A stretch of 5,338 nucleotides of DNA from the NCBI GenBank assembly GCA_029210905.1, contig JARGGF010000403.1, forward strand, positions 1 to 5,338. Reading direction: 5' to 3'. The position numbers and the translations under genes were made by a program. Under the pieces are notes generated by a model that was not told the DNA's origin, ran no database searches, and was given only the letters and a program-made list of their open reading frames with translations. Below, piece by piece: positions 1 through 5,337 of the stretch. The DNA is from Bacteroidales bacterium. GTDB taxonomy: Bacteria > Bacteroidota > Bacteroidia > Bacteroidales > NBLH01. How positions within the stretch are numbered: the stretch's first letter is position 1; the number at the start of each line of letters is the position of its first letter.

Positions 1-1
1 T

Positions 2-1669
2 ACTTTTGGGTTTATTGGCAGAAACAAGGGGATTGAAACGGTAATAAATGCATTGCCCGATGTGGTAAAAAAACACCCTAATGTACTTTACATTGTATTG
101 GGCAAAACCCATCCTAATGTATTACGACATTCGGGCGAAGAGTACCGGATTTTCTTATTGCGTCTGGTTAAAAGTCTTCAATTGGAAAAACATGTACTTT
201 TCCTGAACGAGTTTATCAATGTCAATGACTTGTTTAAGTATTTATCAGCCAGCGATATATATATTACCCCTTACCTGAATGAAGCACAGATTACAAGTGG
301 GACACTTTCGTACGCTGTGGGCGTGGGTTCTGCAGTTATTTCAACACCTTACTGGCATGCGGCAGAGTTATTGGCCGATGGGAGAGGACGTTTGTTTAAT
401 TTCGGAGACGCTAAAGGATTAAGTGAAACTTTGACAGAGTTACTTGATCACCCGGATGAGCTGAATGCATTAAAAAGTAAAGCTTACGAATATGGCCGAA
501 AAATAACCTGGCCTAAAACGGGAGGGAAGTATATTGAACTGGCCACAAGTGTATTAAACGAAGATTATCAGGCGCCTGAAAAGAAGGATACCGTATTAGA
601 TTTTCTTATCTTACCTCCATTTTCATTAACACACATCAACCGCTTAACTGACGATACCGGAATTATTCAGCATGCAAAATTTGGCATACCCAATTTAAAG
701 GAAGGGTATTGCCTTGATGATAATGCAAGGGCTTTGCTAATGGTTTTGATGGCTTATCGGCAAATAAAAGACAAACGGGCCCTTGAACTTTCGCCAATTT
801 ATCTGAGTTATATTCATTACATGCAAAATGCAGATGGTACTTTCAGAAATTTTCTTAGTTTTAGCAGGAATTTTCTTGATGAGGTAGGCTCTGAAGATTC
901 TTTTGGAAGGACTATTTGGGCCTTAGGTTATTTAATAGGAAATGCTCCCAACGATGCCTATTATCAAACAGGCAGGGAGGTGTTTTTTAATGCTGCTCCC
1001 AATTTTGAAAATCTTAAATCAATCCGCAGTATTGCCAATACCATGATTGGAATGAGTTATTATTTAAAAAGTAACCCTTCTGACGATTCTATCACGGAGC
1101 GATTGAGAAATATGGCACATAAATTAGTCAAACATTATCAGCAAAATGAAACAGAGGATTGGAAATGGTTTGAAACATTATTAGCTTACGATAATGGTAT
1201 TTTACCGCTTGCATTGTTGCATTCGGCAGAAATACTAAATGAGGAAATAATTACCAGGACCGCTATTGATTCAATGAATTTTCTTACTGAGCACACACTG
1301 AAGGATAATTACCTGTCCATAATCGGGAATGAAAAATGGTATAAGAAAAATGGTGAACGTTCTGTTTTTGCCCAACAGCCGATTGATGCCATGGCCATGG
1401 TGTTGATGTTTCATCAGGCTTTTCATTTAACAAAGGAGAAAGAGTATTTGAATAAGCTGTACACATCATTTTTGTGGTTTTTGGGTGAGAATGATTTGAG
1501 AATGAGCCTTTTTGATTTTGAAACCCAGGGTTGTTGTGATGGATTTGAGAGTTATGGTGTAAATAGAAATCAAGGGGCAGAAAGTTCATTGGCTTATTTA
1601 ATTTCTCATCTCACTGTTTTACAGGCTTATGAAGAATTTCATAAATTAGATTTGGAGGAGACTGAATAA
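2..1669 (+). CDS. GT4-type glycosyltransferase fused to an (alpha/alpha)6-toroid-like domain (5' partial)
   Basis: The frame is open to the left edge, so 555 residues are visible and the N-terminal Rossmann half of the transferase is missing. The TTG at 53 is internal, because in-frame upstream codons read FGFIGRNKGIETVINALPDV, a standard GT-B C-terminal lobe motif. Residues 1 to about 185 are this lobe (LGKTHP, SASDIYITPY, GDAKGLSETL). The EX7E motif is degenerate: QITSGTLSYAVGVGSAVIS begins where an E normally stands, and Gln96 and Tyr104 occupy the two Glu positions. From about residue 200 the chain becomes helical, with conserved-looking blocks: TDDTGIIQHA (216-225), YCLDDNAR (236-243), EDSFGR (298-303), QQPIDAMAM (458-466) and NQGAESSLAYL (523-533). 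This pattern fits a six-hairpin glycosidase-like toroid. No signal peptide can be judged. The family is known to use nucleotide sugars. Acceptor and product are unknown, and the helical domain may be catalytic or sugar-binding. The GH130 gene follows after 233 bp. Confidence 0.85.
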   Translation, partial: TFGFIGRNKGIETVINALPDVVKKHPNVLYIVLGKTHPNVLRHSGEEYRIFLLRLVKSLQLEKHVLFLNEFINVNDLFKYLSASDIYITPYLNEAQITSGTLSYAVGVGSAVISTPYWHAAELLADGRGRLFNFGDAKGLSETLTELLDHPDELNALKSKAYEYGRKITWPKTGGKYIELATSVLNEDYQAPEKKDTVLDFLILPPFSLTHINRLTDDTGIIQHAKFGIPNLKEGYCLDDNARALLMVLMAYRQIKDKRALELSPIYLSYIHYMQNADGTFRNFLSFSRNFLDEVGSEDSFGRTIWALGYLIGNAPNDAYYQTGREVFFNAAPNFENLKSIRSIANTMIGMSYYLKSNPSDDSITERLRNMAHKLVKHYQQNETEDWKWFETLLAYDNGILPLALLHSAEILNEEIITRTAIDSMNFLTEHTLKDNYLSIIGNEKWYKKNGERSVFAQQPIDAMAMVLMFHQAFHLTKEKEYLNKLYTSFLWFLGENDLRMSLFDFETQGCCDGFESYGVNRNQGAESSLAYLISHLTVLQAYEEFHKLDLEETE

Positions 1670-1902
1670 AAGAAGTTCGGACATGAATATGAAAACAGTT
1701 GGAAGAACTTTTATAATTTTTTTATACTGATAGTTTGGTATTGGTCGTGTAAATGATTATTTCTCCGAATTAAGCTGACCGGTTTGTATTATTGAAAAGC
1801 TGAGCAAATTAATAAAAAGTGCTACTCTTTATTTAAAAAAAACTGTCAGGTTAAACTATAATAAAGTACAAGTTGCCCTATTATCCACCTAAGAAAATAA
1901 TT
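1670..1902. other. AT-rich spacer between the fused transferase gene and the GH130 gene
   Basis: No coding potential is seen in this 233-bp spacer. Just after the stop codon, AAGTTC (1673-1678) can pair with GAACTT (1705-1710). The T-rich run at 1711-1723 follows, so a weak terminator is possible, but the 26-base loop makes it unconvincing. I found no clean match to the Bacteroidota -7 element TAnnTTTG. The 3' end is A-rich directly before the GH130 ATG, as is usual for ribosome binding in this phylum. Confidence 0.4.
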
Positions 1903-2829
1903 ATGTTAATAGAAAGATATTACAATAACCCAATTCTTACCAAAGATGATGTGCCCTATCCGGTTGCTACTGTGCACAATGCCGCAGTAGTAAAGCACCA
2001 GGGCTTATACATTATGATATTCAGATCACACAAAATGAACGGTCGAAGTATTTTGGGAATTGCAGAAAGTGCTGATGGTTACAGCTTTCAGGTTAAGGAA
2101 CAGCCTTTTATGGTGCCCGCAACCGAGGGTGTTTTTAAAGAATATGAAGCCTTCGGAGTGGAAGATCCTCGAATTGTATTTATAGATGGGGAATACCTGA
2201 TAACCTACAGTGCATATTCTAAGCATGGTGTGCGCATTGGCCTTGCAAAAACAAAAGACTTTAAGTCTGTTGAAAGGTTTTCTTTAATTACTGAATCTGA
2301 TTATCGTAATGTGGTTATTTTTCCTGAAAAGTTCGGGGGATTATACGCCAGGCTGGATCGGCCTCATTCAGAAATATCACCCTGGTCTATCTGGATATCC
2401 TATTCTCCTGATTTAAAATACTGGGGCGAATCCAAACTGATAATGAAACCCTTACAATACCATTGGGACGAGATGAAAATTGGACCCGGCGCACCCCCTA
2501 TCAAGACTCCCCGTGGCTGGTTAAGTATCTACCACGGGGTTTTCCCTACAATGGATGGGAGCGTTTACCGCTTAGGGGTGGCACTGCACGATTTGGAAGA
2601 CCCTTCAAAAGTTATTGCCGTTGGCGATGAATGGATTTTACAACCTGAGGAAGTTTATGAAATTACCGGATACGTGCATAATGTGGTGTTCACCTGCGGT
2701 GCAGTGGCCGAAGAGGATGGACGCGTGAAAATCTACTGGGGAGGGGCTGATAAGGTGATGTGTGTTGGGACGGCTAAACTCGAAGAATTGGTCGATCATT
2801 GTTTAAATAATCCACGTGATTCGATTTAA
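1903..2829 (+). CDS. GH130 family glycoside phosphorylase (probable mannoside phosphorylase)
   Basis: A 308-residue protein, a usual length for GH130 and its five-bladed beta-propeller. The ATG at 1903 gives MLIERYYNNPIL, the normal family beginning. The TTG at 1873 would add ten unconvincing residues. Visible motifs are VHNAAVV (24-30), EDPR (87-90, with Asp88 the expected general acid), RNVVIFPEK (135-143), YARLDRPH (148-155), KIGPGAPPIKT (192-202), YHG (210-212) and NVVFTCG (260-266). By comparison with characterised GH130 phosphorylases, Arg135, Asn136, Arg150, Lys192 and His211 match the phosphate-binding positions. Phosphorolysis is therefore more likely than hydrolysis, releasing a hexose 1-phosphate, usually mannose 1-phosphate. 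No signal peptide is seen, so the enzyme is probably cytoplasmic. Flanking GT4 genes on the same strand suggest synthesis or recycling of a mannoside; the linkage (beta-1,2 or beta-1,4) is not determinable here. Relatives are sometimes labelled pesticidal protein Cry7Aa, which this sequence does not support. Confidence 0.9.
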   Translation: MLIERYYNNPILTKDDVPYPVATVHNAAVVKHQGLYIMIFRSHKMNGRSILGIAESADGYSFQVKEQPFMVPATEGVFKEYEAFGVEDPRIVFIDGEYLITYSAYSKHGVRIGLAKTKDFKSVERFSLITESDYRNVVIFPEKFGGLYARLDRPHSEISPWSIWISYSPDLKYWGESKLIMKPLQYHWDEMKIGPGAPPIKTPRGWLSIYHGVFPTMDGSVYRLGVALHDLEDPSKVIAVGDEWILQPEEVYEITGYVHNVVFTCGAVAEEDGRVKIYWGGADKVMCVGTAKLEELVDHCLNNPRDSI

Positions 2830-2834
2830 AATGC

Positions 2835-2860
2835 AATTAGTCATTATGTCATTGGTCATT
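2835..2860. repeat. Left repeat array (AATTAGTCATTA, ATTGGTCATT)
   Basis: Two degenerate units lie a few bases after the GH130 stop codon. AATTAGTCATTA (2835-2846) is the exact reverse complement of 3020-3031, and ATTGGTCATT (2851-2860) is the exact reverse complement of 3036-3045. The units keep the same order on both sides, so this is an array and its inverted-unit partner, not one simple hairpin. Confidence 0.65.
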
Positions 2861-3019
2861 GAGACTATGATTATACGCTGGACATATTTTGCAAAGTATA
2901 CAGCATCGAATAATAATAGGTTAAAATCTTAACTGTGATGGATTAATAAAACTTTCTTTCAAAGTATATCTGTATTATTATCAAGACAAAACTTAGTTAA
3001 ATGTCTGAATTTCAAAAAC

Positions 3020-3048
3020 TAATGACTAATTATCTAATGACCAATTAC
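3020..3048. repeat. Right repeat array (TAATGACTAATTAT, TAATGACCAATTAC)
   Basis: Two near-identical 14-15 bp units lie in tandem and are followed by a partial third unit (TAATTTT, 3049-3055) that runs into the ATG at 3056. They are inverted relative to the array at 2835-2860. Their position directly before the start codon means that the translation start of the glycosyltransferase lies at the edge of repeat sequence. Confidence 0.65.
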
Positions 3049-3055
3049 TAATTTT

Positions 3056-4066
3056 ATGAAAATCGCAATTCTCTCCTCCATCGCCTGGCGCACTCCGCCC
3101 CAGAAATACGGTCCCTGGGAACAAGTTGCTTCTAATATTGCTGAAGGATTGATTGAAAAAGGGCTGGATGTAACCTTGTTTGCCACAGCCAATTCCATTA
3201 CCAAAGGTAAGCTGCAGGCGGTTTGTGAACAGGGTTATGCAGAAGATTCCACTATTGATCCTAAAGTGGTTGAGTGCCTGCATATCAGTAATTTAATGGA
3301 GCAGGCTCATAAATTTGACATCATCCATAACAATTTCGATTTTCTGTCGCTTTCATATTCCCGTTTGATTAAAACGCCTATAGTGACCACTATTCATGGT
3401 TTTTCATCTCCTAAAATAATCCCTGTTTATAAAAAGTACAACAGTAGCAGCTATTATGTTTCAATCAGTAATTCCGATCGTAGTCGGGAGCTTGATTACA
3501 TTGCCACTGTTTACAATGGAATAAATACGGATGAGTTTATATTTAATGAATTGCCAGAAGATTATTTGCTTTTTTTTGGACGTATCCATCCACACAAAGG
3601 GGTGTATGAATCCATTCAAATTGCAAAAAATACAAATAGGAAACTAATTATCTCCGGATTAATCCAGGATCAAGAATACTTTGACAAAAAGGTAAAACCT
3701 TTCATTAATGATGTAGATATCGTTTATGTGGGCAATTCGGGCCCGGATGTGCGGAACAAACTATTGGGCAACGCCAGTGCCCTTTTGCATCCGATTAGTT
3801 TTGATGAACCCTTTGGGCTGAGTGTGGTGGAAGCCATGCTTTGTGGAACGCCAGTTATAGCATTTAACCGTGGCTCCATGCCCGAACTGATAAGTGATAA
3901 TAAAACTGGCTTTCTTGTCAATTCCATTGATGAAGCATCTGAATCGGTAAATAATCTAAAACATATAAATCGAAGTTATTGCAGGGAATGGGCAAATTCA
4001 AAGTTCAGCAAGGAGCAAATGGTTGAGGGTTATTTGTCTTTATATGAGAAGATTTTATGCATTTAA
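3056..4066 (+). CDS. GT4 family glycosyltransferase (GT-B fold)
   Basis: A complete 336-residue retaining GT-B transferase, typical in length for the family. The ATG at 3056 gives MKIAILSSIAWRTPP, the expected first beta strand and loop, followed by KYGPWEQVASNIAEGL (17-32), the acceptor/donor-side glycine loop and helix. VTTIHGF (110-116) and VYNGI (152-156) close the N-terminal domain. FFGRIHPHKG (173-182) opens the C-terminal one. The EX7E motif is intact in DEPFGLSVVEA (250-260; Glu251 and Glu259), followed by CGTPVIAFNRGSMPE (263-277), so nucleotide-sugar binding is probably functional, in contrast to the degenerate motif of the first gene. No signal peptide or membrane segment is visible; it is probably cytoplasmic. 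It lies 226 bp after the GH130 gene on the same strand. Donor sugar and acceptor are not determinable; a mannosyl or glucosyl transfer is an inference from context. Confidence 0.92.
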   Translation: MKIAILSSIAWRTPPQKYGPWEQVASNIAEGLIEKGLDVTLFATANSITKGKLQAVCEQGYAEDSTIDPKVVECLHISNLMEQAHKFDIIHNNFDFLSLSYSRLIKTPIVTTIHGFSSPKIIPVYKKYNSSSYYVSISNSDRSRELDYIATVYNGINTDEFIFNELPEDYLLFFGRIHPHKGVYESIQIAKNTNRKLIISGLIQDQEYFDKKVKPFINDVDIVYVGNSGPDVRNKLLGNASALLHPISFDEPFGLSVVEAMLCGTPVIAFNRGSMPELISDNKTGFLVNSIDEASESVNNLKHINRSYCREWANSKFSKEQMVEGYLSLYEKILCI

Positions 4067-4075
4067 AAAGAAACC

Positions 4076-4088
4076 GCACCTTTGGTGC
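4076..4088. repeat. REP-like hairpin A (GCACC-TTT-GGTGC)
   Basis: A perfect 5-bp stem with a TTT loop starts ten bases after the glycosyltransferase stop codon and is followed by TTCTATTTTT. It could therefore double as a weak + strand terminator. The 16-bp block 4075-4090 matches the reverse complement of 4249-4264 at 15 of 16 positions. Confidence 0.65.
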
Positions 4089-4113
4089 TTCTATTTTTCG
4101 TGTTATACCAAGA

Positions 4114-4132
4114 CACAGCCCTTTGGGCTGTG
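4114..4132. repeat. REP-like hairpin B (CACAGCCC-TTT-GGGCTGTG)
   Basis: A perfect 8-bp stem with the same TTT loop and CC/GG closing pairs as hairpins A and C. It is the strongest member of the group. No T run follows, so it is not a good intrinsic terminator. Confidence 0.7.
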
Positions 4133-4137
4133 CTGAT

Positions 4138-4157
4138 GACTTCGCTCCTTTGGAGCT
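4138..4157. repeat. Left arm of 20-bp inverted repeat, containing hairpin C (GCTCC-TTT-GGAGC)
   Basis: This block matches the reverse complement of 4317-4336 at 19 of 20 positions. Inside it, 4144-4156 form a perfect 5-bp stem with a TTT loop. The pair spans about 200 bp and encloses hairpin D and the end of the transposase relic. Confidence 0.75.
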
Positions 4158-4250
4158 AATAAAAAATGTCATTATAAATAGTTGTGGAATAGAATAGAAA
4201 ACCTTGAAGAGACTACTTTTATAATTTTCTTTGCTTTATTTTCAGCTTAA

Positions 4251-4263
4251 GCACCAACGGTGC
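4251..4263. repeat. REP-like hairpin D (GCACC-AAC-GGTGC)
   Basis: A perfect 5-bp stem with an AAC loop, the inverted counterpart of hairpin A with one base changed, in the loop. It lies inside the downstream part of the transposase relic. AGCTTAAG occurs at 4244-4251 and again at 4287-4294. Confidence 0.6.
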
Positions 4264-4316
4264 GTTGTCATTAGCCTTGGGCGGGAAGCTTAAGGTAGTA
4301 TGTGAGTCGTTACAAA

Positions 4317-4336
4317 AGCTCCAAAGGTGCGAAGTC
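4317..4336. repeat. Right arm of 20-bp inverted repeat, containing hairpin F
   Basis: Reverse-complement partner of 4138-4157 (19 of 20 identical). The single difference breaks the internal hairpin: at 4318-4330, GCTCC-AAA-GGTGC has one mismatched pair. It overlaps the downstream portion of the transposase relic on the - strand. Confidence 0.7.
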
Positions 4337-4529
4337 TTAATCCCAAAATAGTACTCTCATCTTATTACACTATATTTATTTAAAAAGGCCCTGTATTCTT
4401 CCTTAAAAGATAATGTTTTGTGATGTATTTCCTGGTTTACTATATAATTTTTTACAATTTCAATTTCAGAGGGATTTATTGAGAGGCCTGCCAAACCAAT
4501 GAAGACATACAAAAGGTTTGGGTCTTAAC

Positions 4530-4556
4530 AAAAAAGACCCCGCTAAAAGCGGGGTC
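4530..4556 (-). terminator. Intrinsic terminator of the cold-shock gene
   Basis: GACCCCGC (4536-4543) and GCGGGGTC (4549-4556) form a perfect 8-bp GC-rich stem with a 5-base loop. On the - strand it is followed by six T residues (4535-4530). It lies 27 bp beyond the stop codon of the cold-shock gene, in the right orientation for it. Confidence 0.92.
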
Positions 4557-4583
4557 CTAAACTATTAAATGTTATGTTGTAAA

Positions 4584-4775
4584 TTAAGCAAGCTTAATAT
4601 TCACTGCATTTAATCCTTTTTTCCCATCTTCCAAATCAAAACTTACTTCATCACTTTCCTTGACTTTATCTTTTAGTCCTGAAGAATGAAAATAATATTC
4701 TTTCGATGAGTTTGAGTCTGTAATAAATCCAAAACCTTTTGGATCATTGTAAAATTTTACTTTTCCTTTATTCAT
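4584..4775 (-). CDS. Cold-shock domain protein (CspA family)
   Basis: A 63-residue single cold-shock domain, a five-stranded OB-fold that binds single-stranded RNA or DNA and acts as an RNA chaperone or transcription antiterminator in the cytoplasm. The ATG at 4775 gives MNKGKVKFYNDPKGFGFI, the normal family start. A TTG 21 bases upstream would add seven atypical residues. RNP1 is KGFGFI (13-18). RNP2 is YYFHS (27-31), where many relatives have a V/I-F-V-H pattern, so its central residues are unusual. Phe8, Tyr9, Phe15, Phe17, Phe29 and His30 supply the binding face. The C-terminus DGKKGLNAVNIKLA closes the fold. The protein is slightly shorter than E. coli CspA (70). It is a single-gene unit with its own terminator. 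The palindrome TTAAGC-AA-GCTTAA (4584-4597) overlaps its last codons. Cold induction is possible but not shown. Confidence 0.93.
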   Translation of the reverse strand: MNKGKVKFYNDPKGFGFITDSNSSKEYYFHSSGLKDKVKESDEVSFDLEDGKKGLNAVNIKLA

Positions 4776-5160
4776 AATATTTATATAAGTGTGCAAGTTA
4801 AGCTTAATTATTGGATTATTATCATTTTAAGGTGAATAGTTCAGCTATTTTATAAATAAATAACACTAATGATTCCCTGGTTATGTTTCTGTTGCTTTCT
4901 ATTTACGTTTAATGGGCAGACTTTGGTTTTATTCAGTAAGTTTTCTTATTCGCGATATCCATAAACGGCGTCAGCCCTTATAGAAGATAATTTGTTATGT
5001 TAATGCATATGAATTTTCCGCCACAAAACGCTTTAGGAAGGTAACAATGCACTTTCAAAATAGCTCTGTTGAAATTGGAAGTCTACACTTAATATAAAGT
5101 GCAGACTTCCTCTCATCATCTCAAAAGAAACAAAATGTCTTGTTATGAAAGTACAACCAG
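4776..5160. other. Non-coding stretch upstream of the cold-shock gene
   Basis: No gene was recognised on either strand in these 385 bases. The part next to the cold-shock start should carry its promoter and 5' leader on the - strand, but I found no clean TAnnTTTG element. The palindrome TTAAGCTTAA lies at 4798-4807. A 14-bp hairpin at 5077-5110 is listed separately. The rest shows no clear structure. Confidence 0.45.
5077..5110 (-). terminator. Strong hairpin, possible terminator of the right-edge gene
   Basis: GGAAGTCTACACTT (5077-5090) faces AAGTGCAGACTTCC (5097-5110) across a 6-base loop. On the + strand there is one A/C mismatch. On the - strand the same position becomes a G-U pair, giving an uninterrupted 14-bp stem, which favours - strand transcription. 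It begins 50 bases beyond the TAG at 5163-5161 of the putative right-edge gene. It lacks a real T run (only AATTTC follows), so it may be a processing or mRNA 3'-end structure instead. Confidence 0.5.
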
Positions 5161-5337
5161 CTACTTTCTTCTTTCTTTAGATGGTATGGTATTCGATTGC
5201 CTTCTTTTATTGGTTTTATTTAAGGTTTCCTCGTTGCTTTTCCTCGTTGCTTTTTTATATTTTTTTGTTGAAAGTGAACTGTTTTTCTGTCTTACCGAAT
5301 TAATTTTCTGTTCTTCCAGTCTGTTATTGGCTTTATT
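5161..5337 (-). CDS. C-terminal tail of an unknown lysine/arginine-rich protein (partial)
   Basis: On the - strand one frame is open from the right edge for 58 codons to a TAG at 5163-5161. The visible residues start NKANNRLEEQKINSVRQ, pass through KKYKKATRKSNEE, and end in IPSKERRK. They are hydrophilic, rich in Lys, Arg, Asn and Ser, with no hydrophobic core or known motif, as in a disordered tail. The other two - strand frames contain stops. A 13-bp tandem duplication (5226-5237 and 5239-5250) lies inside; with only one copy the frame would end soon after as ATRKP. The family is not recognised. The open frame is short and purine-rich, so chance is a real alternative. Confidence 0.4.
   Translation of the reverse strand, partial: NKANNRLEEQKINSVRQKNSSLSTKKYKKATRKSNEETLNKTNKRRQSNTIPSKERRK
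5226..5250. repeat. 13-bp tandem duplication (TTTCCTCGTTGC twice)
   Basis: Two identical 12-mers lie 13 bases apart, which points to slippage or a recent local duplication. The period is not a multiple of three, so it shifts any reading frame passing through it. Confidence 0.75.

Larger units (their letters stand above)
2830..3055. other. Spacer bracketed by inverted TAATGAC-type repeats
   Basis: This 226-bp stretch has no gene. It starts and ends with short repeat arrays in opposite orientation (listed separately). Between them are two copies of the 9-mer CAAAGTATA (2892-2900 and 2960-2968) and a small GTTAA/TTAAC hairpin near 2922-2935. A promoter for the next gene may lie here, but no convincing -33/-7 pair was found. 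Confidence 0.4.
4219..4524 (-). pseudogene. C-terminal remnant of REP-associated (IS200-like, Y1) transposase
   Basis: Read on the - strand after a TAA at 4527-4525, the frame gives PSEIEIVKNYIVNQEIHHK, then SFKEEYRAFLNKYS, then a TGA at 4359-4357. YIxNQExHHK followed by SFxEEYxxFLxK is the C-terminal signature I associate with REP-associated/IS200-like transposases of Bacteroidota. Intact relatives continue with a DERY-type block; here GATGAGAG is still readable at the TGA, suggesting small indels. After the TGA the same frame stays open for 45 codons (EYYFGIKTSHLWS and onwards to KIKQRKL) up to a TAA at 4221-4219. This may be an original extension or chance. The HUH motif and catalytic Tyr region are absent, so it is non-functional. 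The upstream part has been lost, and the csp terminator sits directly next to the break. The family call rests on motif memory, not on a search. Confidence 0.7.

Noticed and set aside
53..55. TTG as start of the first gene
   Set aside because: The frame continues upstream to the window edge with typical GT-B residues, so the codon is an internal Leu.
1284..1589. 101-codon open frame on the - strand inside the first gene
   Set aside because: It is antisense to the conserved helical domain and has no recognisable motif, so it is a shadow of the + strand gene.
1731..1764. Bacteroidota promoter (TTTG at 1734, then TATTTCTC)
   Set aside because: The -33-like TTTG is present, but the downstream element matches TAnnTTTG too poorly to call.
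1873..1902. Upstream TTG start for the GH130 gene
   Set aside because: It adds MPYYPPKKII, which does not resemble a family N-terminus. The ATG at 1903 gives the usual GH130 beginning.
3020..3048. CRISPR-like or iteron origin array
   Set aside because: Only two to three degenerate 14-15 bp units without spacers, and no replication gene or DnaA-box cluster.
3026..3283. 85-codon open frame on the - strand over the start of the second glycosyltransferase
   Set aside because: It is antisense to the conserved N-terminal GT-B motifs and has no features of its own. The similar frames at 2026-2226 and 3724-3927 are rejected for the same reason.
4076..4336. CRISPR array
   Set aside because: The repeats are short palindromes in mixed orientation with irregular spacing, and no cas gene is seen.
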